A stretch of DNA of 40,404 nt from an uncultured Lachnospiraceae bacterium (GCA_947588675.1 CANPYY010000020.1:1-40404), one strand, 5' to 3'. Positions 18,120-27,467 are shown, numbered from the stretch's first letter. Made by a program: numbers and translations. Notes: generated by a model not told the origin, from the letters alone.

Positions 18120-18870
18120 GAGAATTATTCCCTGTCTGGATGTGAATGAAGGCAGGGTAGTAAAAGGTATTAATTTTGTCAATCTTAAAGATGCAGGCGA
18201 CCCGGTGGAAGTCGGGAAGGCGTACGGGGAATGCGGAGCCGACGAGCTTGTGTTCCTGGATATAACTGCTTCGAGTGATGCAAGGGATATAAAACTTGAT
18301 ATGGTTAGAAAAGTTGCTGAAACGGTATTTATTCCGTTTACTGTCGGAGGCGGCATACGTACGGTGGATGATTTCAGGCTTATACTCAGGGAAGGCGCGG
18401 ATAAAATTGCAGTTAATACTGCGGCGATAATGAATCCTGAACTTATATCCGAGGCTGCGCTGAAATTTGGAAGCCAGTGTGTTGTTGTTGCAATTGATGC
18501 AAAAAGAAGACCGGATAACAGCGGCTGGAACATATATAAAAACGGCGGACGTGTCGATATGGGAATAGACGCTGTAGAATGGGCGATGGAAGCAAACAGG
18601 CTGGGAGCCGGTGAAATACTGCTTACAAGTATGGACTGTGACGGCACAAAAGACGGTTATGATATAGAACTTACAAGGACGGTTGCCGATAACGTGAGTA
18701 TACCGGTTATTGCATCGGGAGGCGCAGGAAAACCTGAGCATTTCCTGGATGCTATTAATGAAGGACATGCGGATGCGGTGCTGGCAGCTTCATTGTTCCA
18801 CTATAAAGAACTTGAAATCATGGATTTGAAAAAATATCTGAGAGATAATAATGTAAGCGTAAGAATATAG
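18109..18870 (+). CDS. hisF: Imidazole glycerol phosphate synthase, cyclase subunit
   Basis: A 253-residue (beta/alpha)8-barrel enzyme that uses ammonia from HisH to convert PRFAR into imidazole glycerol phosphate and AICAR. The catalytic Asp near the N-terminus is in [14 protein letters not shown] and the second is in [15 protein letters not shown]. Phosphate-binding motifs are [10 protein letters not shown] and [12 protein letters not shown]. Length is normal. AGGAGA precedes the ATG, inside the end of hisH. ung follows after 10 bp. Confidence 0.97.
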   Translation: MFTKRIIPCLDVNEGRVVKGINFVNLKDAGDPVEVGKAYGECGADELVFLDITASSDARDIKLDMVRKVAETVFIPFTVGGGIRTVDDFRLILREGADKIAVNTAAIMNPELISEAALKFGSQCVVVAIDAKRRPDNSGWNIYKNGGRVDMGIDAVEWAMEANRLGAGEILLTSMDCDGTKDGYDIELTRTVADNVSIPVIASGGAGKPEHFLDAINEGHADAVLAASLFHYKELEIMDLKKYLRDNNVSVRI

Positions 18871-18880
18871 GAGGTACTTA

Positions 18881-19555
18881 ATGGGAGCAATAAAAAACGA
18901 CTGGCTTGCGGCAATGAACCCGGAATTTGCAAAGCCGTATTATGCCTCGCTTTACAGATTTGTAAACGATGAATACAAAAAGCATATTATATATCCTCCG
19001 GCCGACGATATTTTCAATGCGTTTCATTTTACTCCGCTTAGCAAAGTGAAGGTCGTGATTCTGGGACAGGACCCGTATCACGGTCCGAATCAGGCGCATG
19101 GGTTATGTTTTTCAGTAAAGGCGGGCGTTGATATACCGCCGTCGCTTGTTAATATATACAAGGAACTTAATTCGGACCTCGGATGTTATATACCTAATAA
19201 CGGTTATCTGAAAAAATGGGCTGATGAGGGAGTGCTTCTTCTTAATACCGTACTTACGGTAAGGCAGGGAGTTGCCAATTCACATAAAAATATGGGCTGG
19301 GAACAATTTACCGACGCCGCCATACAGGCGGTTAATGCACAGGAAAGACCTATAGTATATATGTTGTGGGGAAGACCGGCGAGAGCTAAGAAAGCCATGC
19401 TTACCAATAAAAAACATCTTGTACTGGAAGCGGCGCATCCAAGTCCTCTTTCGGCATACAACGGGTTTTTCGGATGCAGGCATTTCAGTAAGGCTAATGA
19501 ATTTCTTAAAGCCAACGGGGAAACGACCGTTGACTGGCAGATGGATAATATTTAA
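18881..19555 (+). CDS. ung: Uracil-DNA glycosylase
   Basis: A 224-residue family 1 base-excision repair enzyme that removes uracil from DNA. The water-activating residue is Asp64 in LGQDPYHGPNQAHG, and the DNA-intercalation/catalytic His loop is HPSPLSAYNGFFGCRHFS. VLLLNTVLTV and VYMLWGRPA are also family stretches. AGGAGGT lies upstream of the ATG. It sits 10 bp after hisF and 14 bp before the next gene, so it appears to be part of the same transcript although unrelated in function. Confidence 0.97.
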   Translation: MGAIKNDWLAAMNPEFAKPYYASLYRFVNDEYKKHIIYPPADDIFNAFHFTPLSKVKVVILGQDPYHGPNQAHGLCFSVKAGVDIPPSLVNIYKELNSDLGCYIPNNGYLKKWADEGVLLLNTVLTVRQGVANSHKNMGWEQFTDAAIQAVNAQERPIVYMLWGRPARAKKAMLTNKKHLVLEAAHPSPLSAYNGFFGCRHFSKANEFLKANGETTVDWQMDNI

Positions 19556-19569
19556 TCAGGAGGGTTATC

Positions 19570-20733
19570 ATGTTTGAAAATGAAATCAAAAAAGCGCAGG
19601 AACAATTTGGAGAACTGCTGAAAAAACAGCTTATGCGGGTAGAGCAGATGAAAGCACAGGGTGATTTTACAGATTATCAGGCTCTGGATAAGATTGTCAT
19701 AGGAGTATGCGGAGGAGATGGAATAGGACCTGCCATTACTGCACAGGCGCAGAGGGTGCTTGAATATCTGCTCAAGGATGAGATTGCAAAAGGAAAGGTA
19801 GAATTTAAAGTAATAGACGGACTTACTATTGAAAGACGCGCCGCTGAGATGTCTGCCATTCCTAAGGAAGTGCTTGCGGAGCTTAAAGAATGCGATGTAA
19901 TTCTTAAAGGCCCGACAACGACGCCGAGAAAGGGAGATAAGTGGCCGAATGTTGAATCAGCTAACGTGGCTATGAGAAAAGAACTTGACCTGTTTGCAAA
20001 CGTAAGGCCGGTAAGGATTCCGGAACTTGGAATTGACTGGACGTTCTACCGTGAAAACACGGAGGGAGGTTATGCCGCAGGTAAGGAAGGAGTCAATGTA
20101 ACGGACGATCTTGGAATAGATTTTACGATTGCGACTACTCAGGGCTGTGAAAGAATCATACGCGCGGCGTTTGAATATGCAAAAGCCAATAATAAGAAAC
20201 GTGTAACGGCAGTTACCAAGGCAAATATAATAAAGACAACGGATGGCAAATTCCTGGATACATTTTACGCTATTGCAAAGGAATATCCGCAGATTTCTGC
20301 TGACGACTGGTACATTGATATAATGACGGCAAAGCTTCTGGATGAAATGAGGAGAAAAGATTTTGAAGTTGTCGTACTGCCTAATCTGTATGGAGATATA
20401 ATTACTGACGAGGCGGCAGAACTTCAGGGAGGCGTGGGAACTGCAGGAAGCGCCAATATTGGAAAGAAGTATGCAATGTTTGAAGCCATACACGGTTCTG
20501 CTCCAAGAATGGTTGAAGAAGGCAGGGCGAAATACGCAGACCCGTGCAGCGTAATAAGGGCAGGAGCAATGCTTCTTAATCATATAGGATATATAGAAGA
20601 ATCGGAGAAACTGTACGAGGCGCTTGACATATGTACAATTAAGGAAAAGAAACTTGTTATGACAGGCAGAAATACAGGCGCAACCGGTGAAGAATTTGCA
20701 AATTATATAATGGAAACTATTGAAAGAAAGTAA
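19570..20733 (+). CDS. Isocitrate/isopropylmalate dehydrogenase family protein, probably NAD(P)-isocitrate dehydrogenase
   Basis: A 387-residue decarboxylating beta-hydroxyacid dehydrogenase. There is a helical N-terminal extension (about 1-38), then the core starting IVIGVCGGDGIGPAI. Visible family motifs are the substrate-site stretch ending YRENTEGGYAAG, the catalytic lysine region TKANIIKTTDGKF and the metal-site signature NLYGDIITDEAAELQGG, followed by IHGSAPRM. These fit isocitrate dehydrogenase better than LeuB, because no other leucine genes are near, but substrate and cofactor cannot be fixed from motifs alone. Aconitase and citrate synthase genes are not adjacent. GGAGGG lies before the ATG. 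The helicase gene starts 10 bp after the stop. Confidence 0.85.
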   Translation: MFENEIKKAQEQFGELLKKQLMRVEQMKAQGDFTDYQALDKIVIGVCGGDGIGPAITAQAQRVLEYLLKDEIAKGKVEFKVIDGLTIERRAAEMSAIPKEVLAELKECDVILKGPTTTPRKGDKWPNVESANVAMRKELDLFANVRPVRIPELGIDWTFYRENTEGGYAAGKEGVNVTDDLGIDFTIATTQGCERIIRAAFEYAKANNKKRVTAVTKANIIKTTDGKFLDTFYAIAKEYPQISADDWYIDIMTAKLLDEMRRKDFEVVVLPNLYGDIITDEAAELQGGVGTAGSANIGKKYAMFEAIHGSAPRMVEEGRAKYADPCSVIRAGAMLLNHIGYIEESEKLYEALDICTIKEKKLVMTGRNTGATGEEFANYIMETIERK

Positions 20734-20743
20734 TGGTATTGTA

Positions 20744-22237
20744 ATGAATAAGGAATTGAATGAAATAAGTTATGAGGATTCCGGACTGGAGCCGCGTATA
20801 CTTCGTGCCGTAAAGGAAATGGGATTTGAGAATATGACGCCTATACAGGCACAGGTAATATTTGTGTTTTTGGAAGGAAAAGACATAATAGGACAGGCGC
20901 AGACGGGAACCGGCAAAACGGCAGCATTTGGTATTCCTATATTGCAGATGACCGAGCCTGAGGAAAAAAATCTTCAGGCTCTTATATTGTGCCCTACGAG
21001 GGAACTGGCGATACAGGCTGCCAATGAAATAAGAAAATTTGGAAAATACATTGAAGGGATAAAAGTGCTCCCGATATATGGTGGGCAGGATATAAACAAG
21101 CAGATAAGATCACTCCGCGGCGGCGTACAGATAGTTGTAGGCACGCCGGGCAGGGTAATGGACCATATGAGAAGGCATACGCTAAAACTTGGAAATCTTA
21201 AAACAATTGTTCTTGATGAAGCGGATGAAATGCTCAATATGGGATTCAGGGAAGATATAGAAACAATACTTGACGCAATACCCGAAGAACATCAGACAGG
21301 GCTTTTTTCAGCAACCATGCCGAAACAGATACTGAATATAACTAAAAAATACCAGAAACCTGATGCAGTATTTGTAAAGGTTGCGGCGAAAGAACTTACA
21401 ATACCTCTTGTACGGCAGTATTATTATGAGGTAAAGCAGAAAAATAAAGATGAGGTTACGGCAAGGCTGCTTGATTATTACAATCCGAAAAGGTCGCTTA
21501 TATTCTGCAATACTAAAAAAAAGGTAGATGAACTTGCCGAAGAATTAAAAGGAAGGGGATATTTTGCGGAAGGCTTCCACGGCGATATGACGCAGGCGGA
21601 ACGCGACCGTATAATGAATTCTTTCAGAAGGGGCTTTACGGATATACTTATTGCTACGGATGTAGCTGCAAGGGGAATAGATATTACGGATATAGAGGCG
21701 GTATTTAATTATGATATTCCGCAGGATATAGAATACTATGTGCACCGGATAGGAAGAACGGGCCGCGCGGGAAAATCCGGACGCTCATTTACGCTTGTCG
21801 TAGGCAGGGAAATATATAAAATACGTGATATTGAAAACGTATGTAAGACGCGTATTAAACCGAGGCATGTGCCTTCCGCCAGAGATATTAACCATGCTAA
21901 GGCGGACAATGTGATAAAGAGGGTAAAGAAACTTATTAACGATGATGAAACGTCGCTTTATTCGCTTATAAAATTTATTGAAAACCAGCTTGATGAAGAA
22001 GATTTTAACGCTATAGAGCTTTCAGCCGCGCTTCTTAAAATGCAGATAGGCGAAGAAGTAGAGGAGAAGAAGCTTGACCACAGTTGGTTTGACAGCGATG
22101 AATACAAGAGTTTCAAACAGAGCCGGAGCAATAAAAATAAAAGACGCTTTAAGGGTGACAGAAATTATAAAAACGGCAATGGAAACCGCAGGGAAAACCA
22201 CAGTGGAAACCGCAGGAACAGACGCGGACGTAAATAG
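20744..22237 (+). CDS. DEAD-box ATP-dependent RNA helicase (CshA-like)
   Basis: A 497-residue RNA helicase expected in RNA decay and ribosome assembly. It has all motifs in order: Q motif near 20-30 (FENMTPIQAQ), AQTGTGKT, PTRELAIQ, GGQD, TPGRV, DEADEML, SATMP, FCNTKK, TDVAARGID and HRIGRTGRAG. After the helicase core comes a helical segment (about 385-450) like the CshA dimerisation region, and a basic RNA-binding tail rich in Arg, Asn and Gly (about 460-497). ATG 20744 is the first in-frame ATG; its ribosome site is weak, and an in-frame TTG at 20720 inside the previous gene is a less likely start. It converges on the minus-strand glycosyltransferase only 14 bp away, with no clear terminator between. 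Confidence 0.92.
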   Translation: MNKELNEISYEDSGLEPRILRAVKEMGFENMTPIQAQVIFVFLEGKDIIGQAQTGTGKTAAFGIPILQMTEPEEKNLQALILCPTRELAIQAANEIRKFGKYIEGIKVLPIYGGQDINKQIRSLRGGVQIVVGTPGRVMDHMRRHTLKLGNLKTIVLDEADEMLNMGFREDIETILDAIPEEHQTGLFSATMPKQILNITKKYQKPDAVFVKVAAKELTIPLVRQYYYEVKQKNKDEVTARLLDYYNPKRSLIFCNTKKKVDELAEELKGRGYFAEGFHGDMTQAERDRIMNSFRRGFTDILIATDVAARGIDITDIEAVFNYDIPQDIEYYVHRIGRTGRAGKSGRSFTLVVGREIYKIRDIENVCKTRIKPRHVPSARDINHAKADNVIKRVKKLINDDETSLYSLIKFIENQLDEEDFNAIELSAALLKMQIGEEVEEKKLDHSWFDSDEYKSFKQSRSNKNKRRFKGDRNYKNGNGNRRENHSGNRRNRRGRK

Positions 22238-22251
22238 TAATGTTATAATAT

Positions 22252-23559
22252 TTATACTACTAAGTTGATGCCTTTTGTATGGCAGTACATAAATACAACC
22301 AAAAGAAGCAGCCCTGCGCAGACAAGGAATCTGTAAATGACAGGACGCTTGTTAATGAGTTCGGCAGACATAATGAAAAGAGGAAGCGCAACGCTTAGGT
22401 AACGGCTTCCGCTTATTACCCAGTCTGCCGAATAACTCATTACGGTATATGAAAGGAGAAAAACCGATATACTGCTGCCGTGACGTGCGAAGCATCTTAA
22501 TATTATATATAAAGTAACAAAGAACAATATAAGTTCCGGGATATATTCTGCCAAAGCCACGTTAAATTCAGTACCCGGGTCTTTTATTGTATTTATAATA
22601 TTGCTTATACATGTTCCGCAGTCTGCAAATGAATGCGCCCATACATATTTCTGGAGTTTAAGAAAATAGAACGCATCATGCGTATAGTAATAATTTATTA
22701 GCAGATATATTAAAAGCCCGATAATAGTAAGGCACATCGGGATAATATCTTTCAGTTTCCCGAAAAATGATTTCCAGTCTTTATTTCTTATAAGAAGAAA
22801 TATCTTATTGCTTTCAAGCCATTCCACACCCATAAAAATCATTATTACAATTCCCTGCAGTTTGGCAAGGGTGCATAACATTGCAAATATTCCGGCAGGC
22901 CACCACTTTTTCCTGAATGAAAAGTACATACAGGCGGAAGCCGTAAGAAGGACGGTGCTTTCAGGGAGCATTCCGCCGAAATAAAAAGCAAAAGGAAATA
23001 CTGAAATGAGTATTACGGTTTTCGTGGCAATTGAAATATTATATTTAAGCGATACTGCCATGTATAGAAATATTATACCGGCTGTATAGCATATTGTAGA
23101 AGTTATCAGTGCGGCTAACATTGTATTGTGAATTATAAGATTTATTACCCATGTAACGGCAGGGTATAACGGAAGGAATACAAGAGTCTGATATACGTTG
23201 TCGCCCATGATTCCGCTGGAAATGGTGATTTCAGTATAGCCTCCGTCCGCTATTCCGATATAGTTGCTGGCGTCCCATTTGTACCACCAGCTGATAAAAT
23301 CGGCTTTCTGGTCTGCTATAAAAACCATTGTAAGATAAGATACGAAATATATTAAAAGCCTGAAAGCAAGAGCCTGCGCGCCGATTGAAACCAGACTTTT
23401 TGCAGAAACTTTCTCACCGCCGTAGGAAGCATATCCGGAGCCTTTAATATATTTATCCGTAAAATTATTATGGGGAAGGCGAACCCCGGAAATAATAAGA
23501 GTGCGGTATAAAAGAATTAATGTTATTAAAATAACGAGTATGAGGGTAATAATTTTCAT
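22252..23559 (-). CDS. GT-C glycosyltransferase, PIG-V mannosyltransferase-like
   Basis: A 435-residue polytopic membrane protein with about ten hydrophobic helices. After the second helix, the loop with WWYKWDASNYIGIADGGY resembles the catalytic Asp loop of PIG-V-type mannosyltransferases, and the segment ISVFPFAFYFGGMLPESTVL is also typical. Bacterial members are thought to use polyprenyl-phosphate sugars outside the membrane; donor and acceptor are unknown here. ATG 23559 with AGGTGG just upstream is chosen over ATG 23592. The gene is alone on the minus strand and divergent from a LysM gene. A second GT-C protein lies about 6 kb away, which hints at an envelope glycosylation capacity. Confidence 0.82.
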   Translation of the reverse strand: MKIITLILVILITLILLYRTLIISGVRLPHNNFTDKYIKGSGYASYGGEKVSAKSLVSIGAQALAFRLLIYFVSYLTMVFIADQKADFISWWYKWDASNYIGIADGGYTEITISSGIMGDNVYQTLVFLPLYPAVTWVINLIIHNTMLAALITSTICYTAGIIFLYMAVSLKYNISIATKTVILISVFPFAFYFGGMLPESTVLLTASACMYFSFRKKWWPAGIFAMLCTLAKLQGIVIMIFMGVEWLESNKIFLLIRNKDWKSFFGKLKDIIPMCLTIIGLLIYLLINYYYTHDAFYFLKLQKYVWAHSFADCGTCISNIINTIKDPGTEFNVALAEYIPELILFFVTLYIILRCFARHGSSISVFLLSYTVMSYSADWVISGSRYLSVALPLFIMSAELINKRPVIYRFLVCAGLLLLVVFMYCHTKGINLVV

Positions 23560-23597
23560 AAATATCCACCTAAAAAAAGTAATTATATACATTAAAA

Positions 23598-23606
23598 GTA
23601 TATCAC
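23598..23606 (-). promoter_or_regulatory. Extended -10 element for the PIG-V-like gene
   Basis: On the minus strand TGA TATACT (23606-23598) lies about 40 bp before the start codon. No strong -35 was found. Confidence 0.35.
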
Positions 23607-23631
23607 AAAATATTATATAAGTACATATAAT
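23602..23631 (+). promoter_or_regulatory. Candidate promoter of the LysM gene
   Basis: ATCACA (23602-23607), an 18-bp spacer, and a perfect TATAAT (23626-23631), 28 bp before ATG 23660. Confidence 0.5.
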
Positions 23632-23659
23632 AAAGTAAAAAAATAAGGTTTAACTGATT

Positions 23660-24088
23660 ATGAATAATAACTATTGCAATGGAATTGTCCATACCGTAAG
23701 AAAAGGCGATACACTGTATTCCCTGAGCAGGCAGTACAATGTACCGCTTGTTATGATACTAAGAGCTAATCCGTATGTTGACGTATACAATCTTGGGATA
23801 GGAATGAGGCTTTGCATACCGGTAAGCCATATGGATAATTCTGATATGGATACCGAAAATAATGGAATGAATAATGAAATGAATAACGGAATGAATAATG
23901 GAATGGATAATGGGATGAATAACGGGGAACATTCCAAAACATTTGCGTATGTAGTCAGGGAAGGCGAGTCTGTACAGTACATTGTCGACAGGTTCGGAAT
24001 AGATTTGGAAGATATACTGAAAATCAATTCGCTGTCAGATATGCTTTTACAGCCGGGAATCACGGTAATTCTTCCGATGAAAGAATAA
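23660..24088 (+). CDS. Small protein with two LysM domains and an Asn-Gly-Met repeat linker
   Basis: A 142-residue protein with LysM domain 1 (about 9-54, VRKGDTLYSLSRQYNVP) and LysM domain 2 (about 97-140, VREGESVQYIVDRFGID), joined by a hydrophilic linker (about 57-92) of NGMN-like repeats. LysM domains bind N-acetylglucosamine in peptidoglycan or chitin. There is no signal peptide or membrane helix at the N-terminus, which starts MNNNYCNGIVHT. That is as in some spore-coat or spore-cortex LysM proteins assembled inside the mother cell, so a spore role is possible but unproven. TAAGG lies 11 bases before the ATG. It is monocistronic, with a terminator after it. Confidence 0.85.
   Translation: MNNNYCNGIVHTVRKGDTLYSLSRQYNVPLVMILRANPYVDVYNLGIGMRLCIPVSHMDNSDMDTENNGMNNEMNNGMNNGMDNGMNNGEHSKTFAYVVREGESVQYIVDRFGIDLEDILKINSLSDMLLQPGITVILPMKE
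23858..23928 (+). repeat. 12-bp tandem repeats in the LysM linker
   Basis: About six degenerate copies of a 12-bp unit like AATGGAATGAAT encode the four-residue repeat NGMN (variants NEMN and NGMD). The reading frame is kept, so copy number could change without breaking the gene. Confidence 0.85.
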
Positions 24089-24095
24089 GAAAAAA

Positions 24096-24153
24096 ACGGA
24101 CCTGCCGCTTTGCAAACCTAAAATCCGTAAAGTAGCAGGCCCGTATCTTTTTT
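24096..24153 (+). terminator. Rho-independent terminator after the LysM gene
   Basis: ACGGACCTGC (24096-24105) pairs with GCAGGCCCGT (24135-24144) with one mismatch. An inner CTTT/AAAG pairing is possible. Six T residues follow at 24148-24153. Confidence 0.85.
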
Positions 24154-24155
24154 GG

Positions 24156-24184
24156 TTGACACCACTGGTTATGGGAAGTATACT
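24156..24184 (+). promoter_or_regulatory. Near-consensus sigma-A promoter of carB and the downstream run
   Basis: Perfect TTGACA (24156-24161), a 17-bp spacer and TATACT (24179-24184). It starts 2 bp after the T tract of the preceding terminator. The leader to the carB ATG is only about 30 nt, leaving no room for a PyrR-type attenuator or riboswitch. Confidence 0.9.
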
Positions 24185-24222
24185 TTAATAATGGGAAGAA
24201 ATAACAGGAGGACAAATTAGAA

Positions 24223-27200
24223 ATGGGAAAAAGAACAGATATTCATAAGGTACTTATAATTGGCTCGGGGCCGATAATAATCGGACAGGCCTGCGAGTTC
24301 GATTATTCAGGAACACAAGCCTGTAAGGCATTAAAATCACTTGGTTACGAAATAGTGCTTGTAAACTCCAATCCGGCAACTATCATGACGGACCCGGGTA
24401 CGGCAGATATCACTTATATTGAACCGCTTAATGTGGCGCGCCTTGAACAGATTATAGAAAAGGAAAGGCCTGATGCCCTGCTTCCTAATCTTGGAGGACA
24501 GTCAGGACTTAATTTATGTGCAGAGCTTTCAAATGCAGGAATACTTGATAAATACGGCGTGAAAGTTATCGGAGTGCAGGTAGATGCAATAGAAAGAGGA
24601 GAAGACCGTATTGAATTTAAAAATACGATGAACAGCCTGGGTATAGAGATGGCGAAAAGTGAAGTTGCATACAGTGTAAAAGAAGCGCTTGCCATAGCTG
24701 ACAAGCTTGGTTATCCGGTTGTTATACGTCCGGCGTATACAATGGGCGGAGCCGGAGGCGGTCTTGTATATAATGCAGAAGAACTGGAAACAGTAGTTTC
24801 AAGAGGACTTCAGGCAAGTCTTGTCGGACAGGTACTTGTTGAAGAATCGGTAATAGGCTGGGAAGAACTTGAGCTTGAAGTTGTACGCGACGCTAAAAAT
24901 AATCTTATTACGGTATGTTTCATAGAAAATATCGACCCTATGGGGGTACATACCGGAGATTCTTTCTGCGCTGCGCCAATGCTTACGATTTCCGAAGAAG
25001 TACAGAAACGTCTTCAGGAACAGGCCTATAAAATAGTAGAAGCCATAGAAGTTATTGGAGGAACCAATGTTCAATTTGCCCATGACCCTGTTTCAGATAG
25101 AATTGTAGTTATAGAAATTAACCCAAGAACGTCAAGGTCCTCCGCACTTGCAAGCAAGGCGACAGGATTTCCTATTGCCCTTGTATCGGCAATGCTTGCA
25201 AGCGGACTTACATTAGATGAGATACCGTGCGGTAAATACGGAACGCTTGATAAGTATGTTCCCGACGGTGATTATATAGTAATTAAGTTTGCAAGATGGG
25301 CTTTTGAGAAGTTTAAAGGAAGCAAGGATGTACTTGGCACGCAGATGAAAGCCGTCGGCGAAGTTATGAGTATAGGAAAGACTTATAAGGAAGCTTTCCA
25401 GAAAGCCATACGTTCATTGGAAACAGGACGGTATGGACTTGGTTTTGCAAAGGATTTCAATGAAAAGAGCCTTTCCGAACTTATGGAAATGCTGAAGGTT
25501 CCGTCAAGCGAGCGTCAGTTCATTATGTATGAGGCACTCAGAAAAGGAGCGACGGTTTCTGAGCTGTATGAACTTACGCATATTAAAAAATATTTTATTG
25601 AACAGATGAAAGAACTCGTAGACGAGGAGGAAGCGCTTCTTGCCTGTAAAGGAGGCCTCCCGGAAGACGATATGCTTATATCTGCAAAGAAGAACGGTTT
25701 CTCGGACAGATATCTGGCAGGTATACTCGGAGTAGATGAGGAAAGCATAAGAAATAAAAGAACAGAGCTTGGCGTAAAGGAAGCCTGGGAAGGCGTGCAT
25801 GTATCGGGAACAAAAGACAGCGCCTACTATTATTCCACATACAATTCCAATGATAAGGTTTCCGCTGAAAGCGACAGAAAGAAAATAATGATTCTTGGCG
25901 GAGGCCCTAACCGTATAGGCCAGGGTATAGAATTTGACTATTGCTGCGTTCATGCGGCTCTTGCCCTTAAAGAAATGGGATTTGAAACAATCATTGTAAA
26001 CTGTAACCCTGAAACGGTTTCAACAGATTATGACACTTCGGATAAACTGTATTTTGAGCCGCTTACGCTGGAAGACGTTTTAAGTATATATGAGAAGGAA
26101 AAACCGATAGGAGTTATAGCGCAGTTTGGCGGACAGACCCCGCTTAATCTTGCTGCCGACCTTGAAAAATACGGAGTTAATATTCTTGGAACCAAGCCTT
26201 CCGTAATTGATATGGCTGAAGACCGTGACCTGTTCCGCGCAATGATGGACAAACTTGATATTCCGATGCCTGAGGCGGGAATGGCTGTAGATGTGGATGA
26301 AGCTCTTAAAATAGCGGAAAAGATAGGATATCCGGTTATGGTAAGACCTTCTTATGTTCTCGGCGGAAGGGGAATGGAAGTTGTAAACGACCCTGAAATG
26401 CTTAAAGATTATATGAAGGCGGCAGTAGGAGTGACGCCTGACAGGCCGATTCTTATAGACCGTTTCCTTAAAAACGCAATGGAATGTGAAGCAGATGCGA
26501 TAAGCGACGGAAAGGACGTTTTTGTACCTGCCGTTATGGAGCATATAGAGCTTGCCGGTATACATTCCGGTGATTCGGCGTGTATACTTCCTTCGATGCA
26601 CATATCGGAAAAACATCTTGCTACTATAAAAGAATATACAAGAAAGATTGCTGCAGAAATGAATGTATGCGGTCTTATGAATATGCAGTATGCGATAGAA
26701 AATGATGTTGTGTACGTGCTTGAAGCAAATCCGAGGGCGTCCAGAACAGTGCCTCTTGTATCAAAGGTGTGCGATATACAGATGGTAAGGATTGCTACGC
26801 AGATTATTACGCTTGACATAACGGGAAAAGAATCTCCGGTTCCAATGCTTTGCGATAAAGAATATAATCATTTTGGAGTTAAGGAAGCAGTATTTCCGTT
26901 TAATATGTTTCCTGAGGTGGACCCCGTACTTGGACCTGAAATGCGTTCTACGGGAGAAGTCCTTGGAATTGCAGAGAATTTCGGAGAAGCGTTTTATAAA
27001 GCCCAGGAGGCTACGCAGACCTGCCTGCCTCTTAGCGGAACAGTTCTGTTTTCGGTAAATGCGGCGTCAAAGGCTGAACTTCCGGAAATTGCAAAACTGT
27101 TTCATGAGTGTAAATTTAATATTATGGCAACAGGCTCAACATATGATGTAATAAAACGGACCGGAATACCTGTAAAGAAGGTATTTAAGATGCAGGAGGG

Positions 27201-27447
27201 AAGACCGAATATAGTAGATGAAATGACAAACGGCAATATCCAGCTTGTAATAAATACCCCGGCGGGAGCAGAAAAGGTATTTGATGACAGTTATATACGA
27301 AAGACGGCTATCAAAAAGAAGATACCGTATATGACGACAATGGCGGCGGCAAAGGCTACGGCAGAAGGAATAAAGGCAGTTTTATCAGATGAAGGACTGA
27401 ATGTATGCTCGCTGCAGAAGCTCCATTCAACTATAAGAACTCGTTGA
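24223..27447 (+). CDS. carB: Carbamoyl-phosphate synthase large subunit
   Basis: A 1,074-residue synthetase making carbamoyl phosphate from bicarbonate, ammonia (from glutamine via CarA) and two ATP, for pyrimidines and arginine. The two homologous ATP-grasp halves are visible. The first begins VLIIGSGPIIIGQACEFDYS and the second IMILGGGPNRIGQGIEFDYC. Each carries NPRTSRSSALASKATG- or NPRASRTVPLVSK-type metal sites. An oligomerisation domain lies between them, and the C-terminal MGS-like regulatory domain (about 935-1074) has FNIMATGSTYDVIKRTGIP. AGGAGG lies 11 bases before the ATG. carA is not upstream, so the small subunit must be encoded elsewhere. The next gene follows after 20 bp on the same strand. 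Confidence 0.97.
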   Translation: MGKRTDIHKVLIIGSGPIIIGQACEFDYSGTQACKALKSLGYEIVLVNSNPATIMTDPGTADITYIEPLNVARLEQIIEKERPDALLPNLGGQSGLNLCAELSNAGILDKYGVKVIGVQVDAIERGEDRIEFKNTMNSLGIEMAKSEVAYSVKEALAIADKLGYPVVIRPAYTMGGAGGGLVYNAEELETVVSRGLQASLVGQVLVEESVIGWEELELEVVRDAKNNLITVCFIENIDPMGVHTGDSFCAAPMLTISEEVQKRLQEQAYKIVEAIEVIGGTNVQFAHDPVSDRIVVIEINPRTSRSSALASKATGFPIALVSAMLASGLTLDEIPCGKYGTLDKYVPDGDYIVIKFARWAFEKFKGSKDVLGTQMKAVGEVMSIGKTYKEAFQKAIRSLETGRYGLGFAKDFNEKSLSELMEMLKVPSSERQFIMYEALRKGATVSELYELTHIKKYFIEQMKELVDEEEALLACKGGLPEDDMLISAKKNGFSDRYLAGILGVDEESIRNKRTELGVKEAWEGVHVSGTKDSAYYYSTYNSNDKVSAESDRKKIMILGGGPNRIGQGIEFDYCCVHAALALKEMGFETIIVNCNPETVSTDYDTSDKLYFEPLTLEDVLSIYEKEKPIGVIAQFGGQTPLNLAADLEKYGVNILGTKPSVIDMAEDRDLFRAMMDKLDIPMPEAGMAVDVDEALKIAEKIGYPVMVRPSYVLGGRGMEVVNDPEMLKDYMKAAVGVTPDRPILIDRFLKNAMECEADAISDGKDVFVPAVMEHIELAGIHSGDSACILPSMHISEKHLATIKEYTRKIAAEMNVCGLMNMQYAIENDVVYVLEANPRASRTVPLVSKVCDIQMVRIATQIITLDITGKESPVPMLCDKEYNHFGVKEAVFPFNMFPEVDPVLGPEMRSTGEVLGIAENFGEAFYKAQEATQTCLPLSGTVLFSVNAASKAELPEIAKLFHECKFNIMATGSTYDVIKRTGIPVKKVFKMQEGRPNIVDEMTNGNIQLVINTPAGAEKVFDDSYIRKTAIKKKIPYMTTMAAAKATAEGIKAVLSDEGLNVCSLQKLHSTIRTR

Positions 27448-27467
27448 CAAAAACGGGAGGAATTGTT

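Noticed and set aside
19957-20583. A 208-codon minus-strand frame opposite the dehydrogenase gene
   Set aside because: The plus-strand gene has clear catalytic motifs over the same bases; the minus-strand product is rich in Cys, Tyr and Ser with no motif and no ribosome site.
24185-24222. Possible pyrimidine attenuator in the carB leader
   Set aside because: The leader is about 30 nt and shows no hairpin or T tract.
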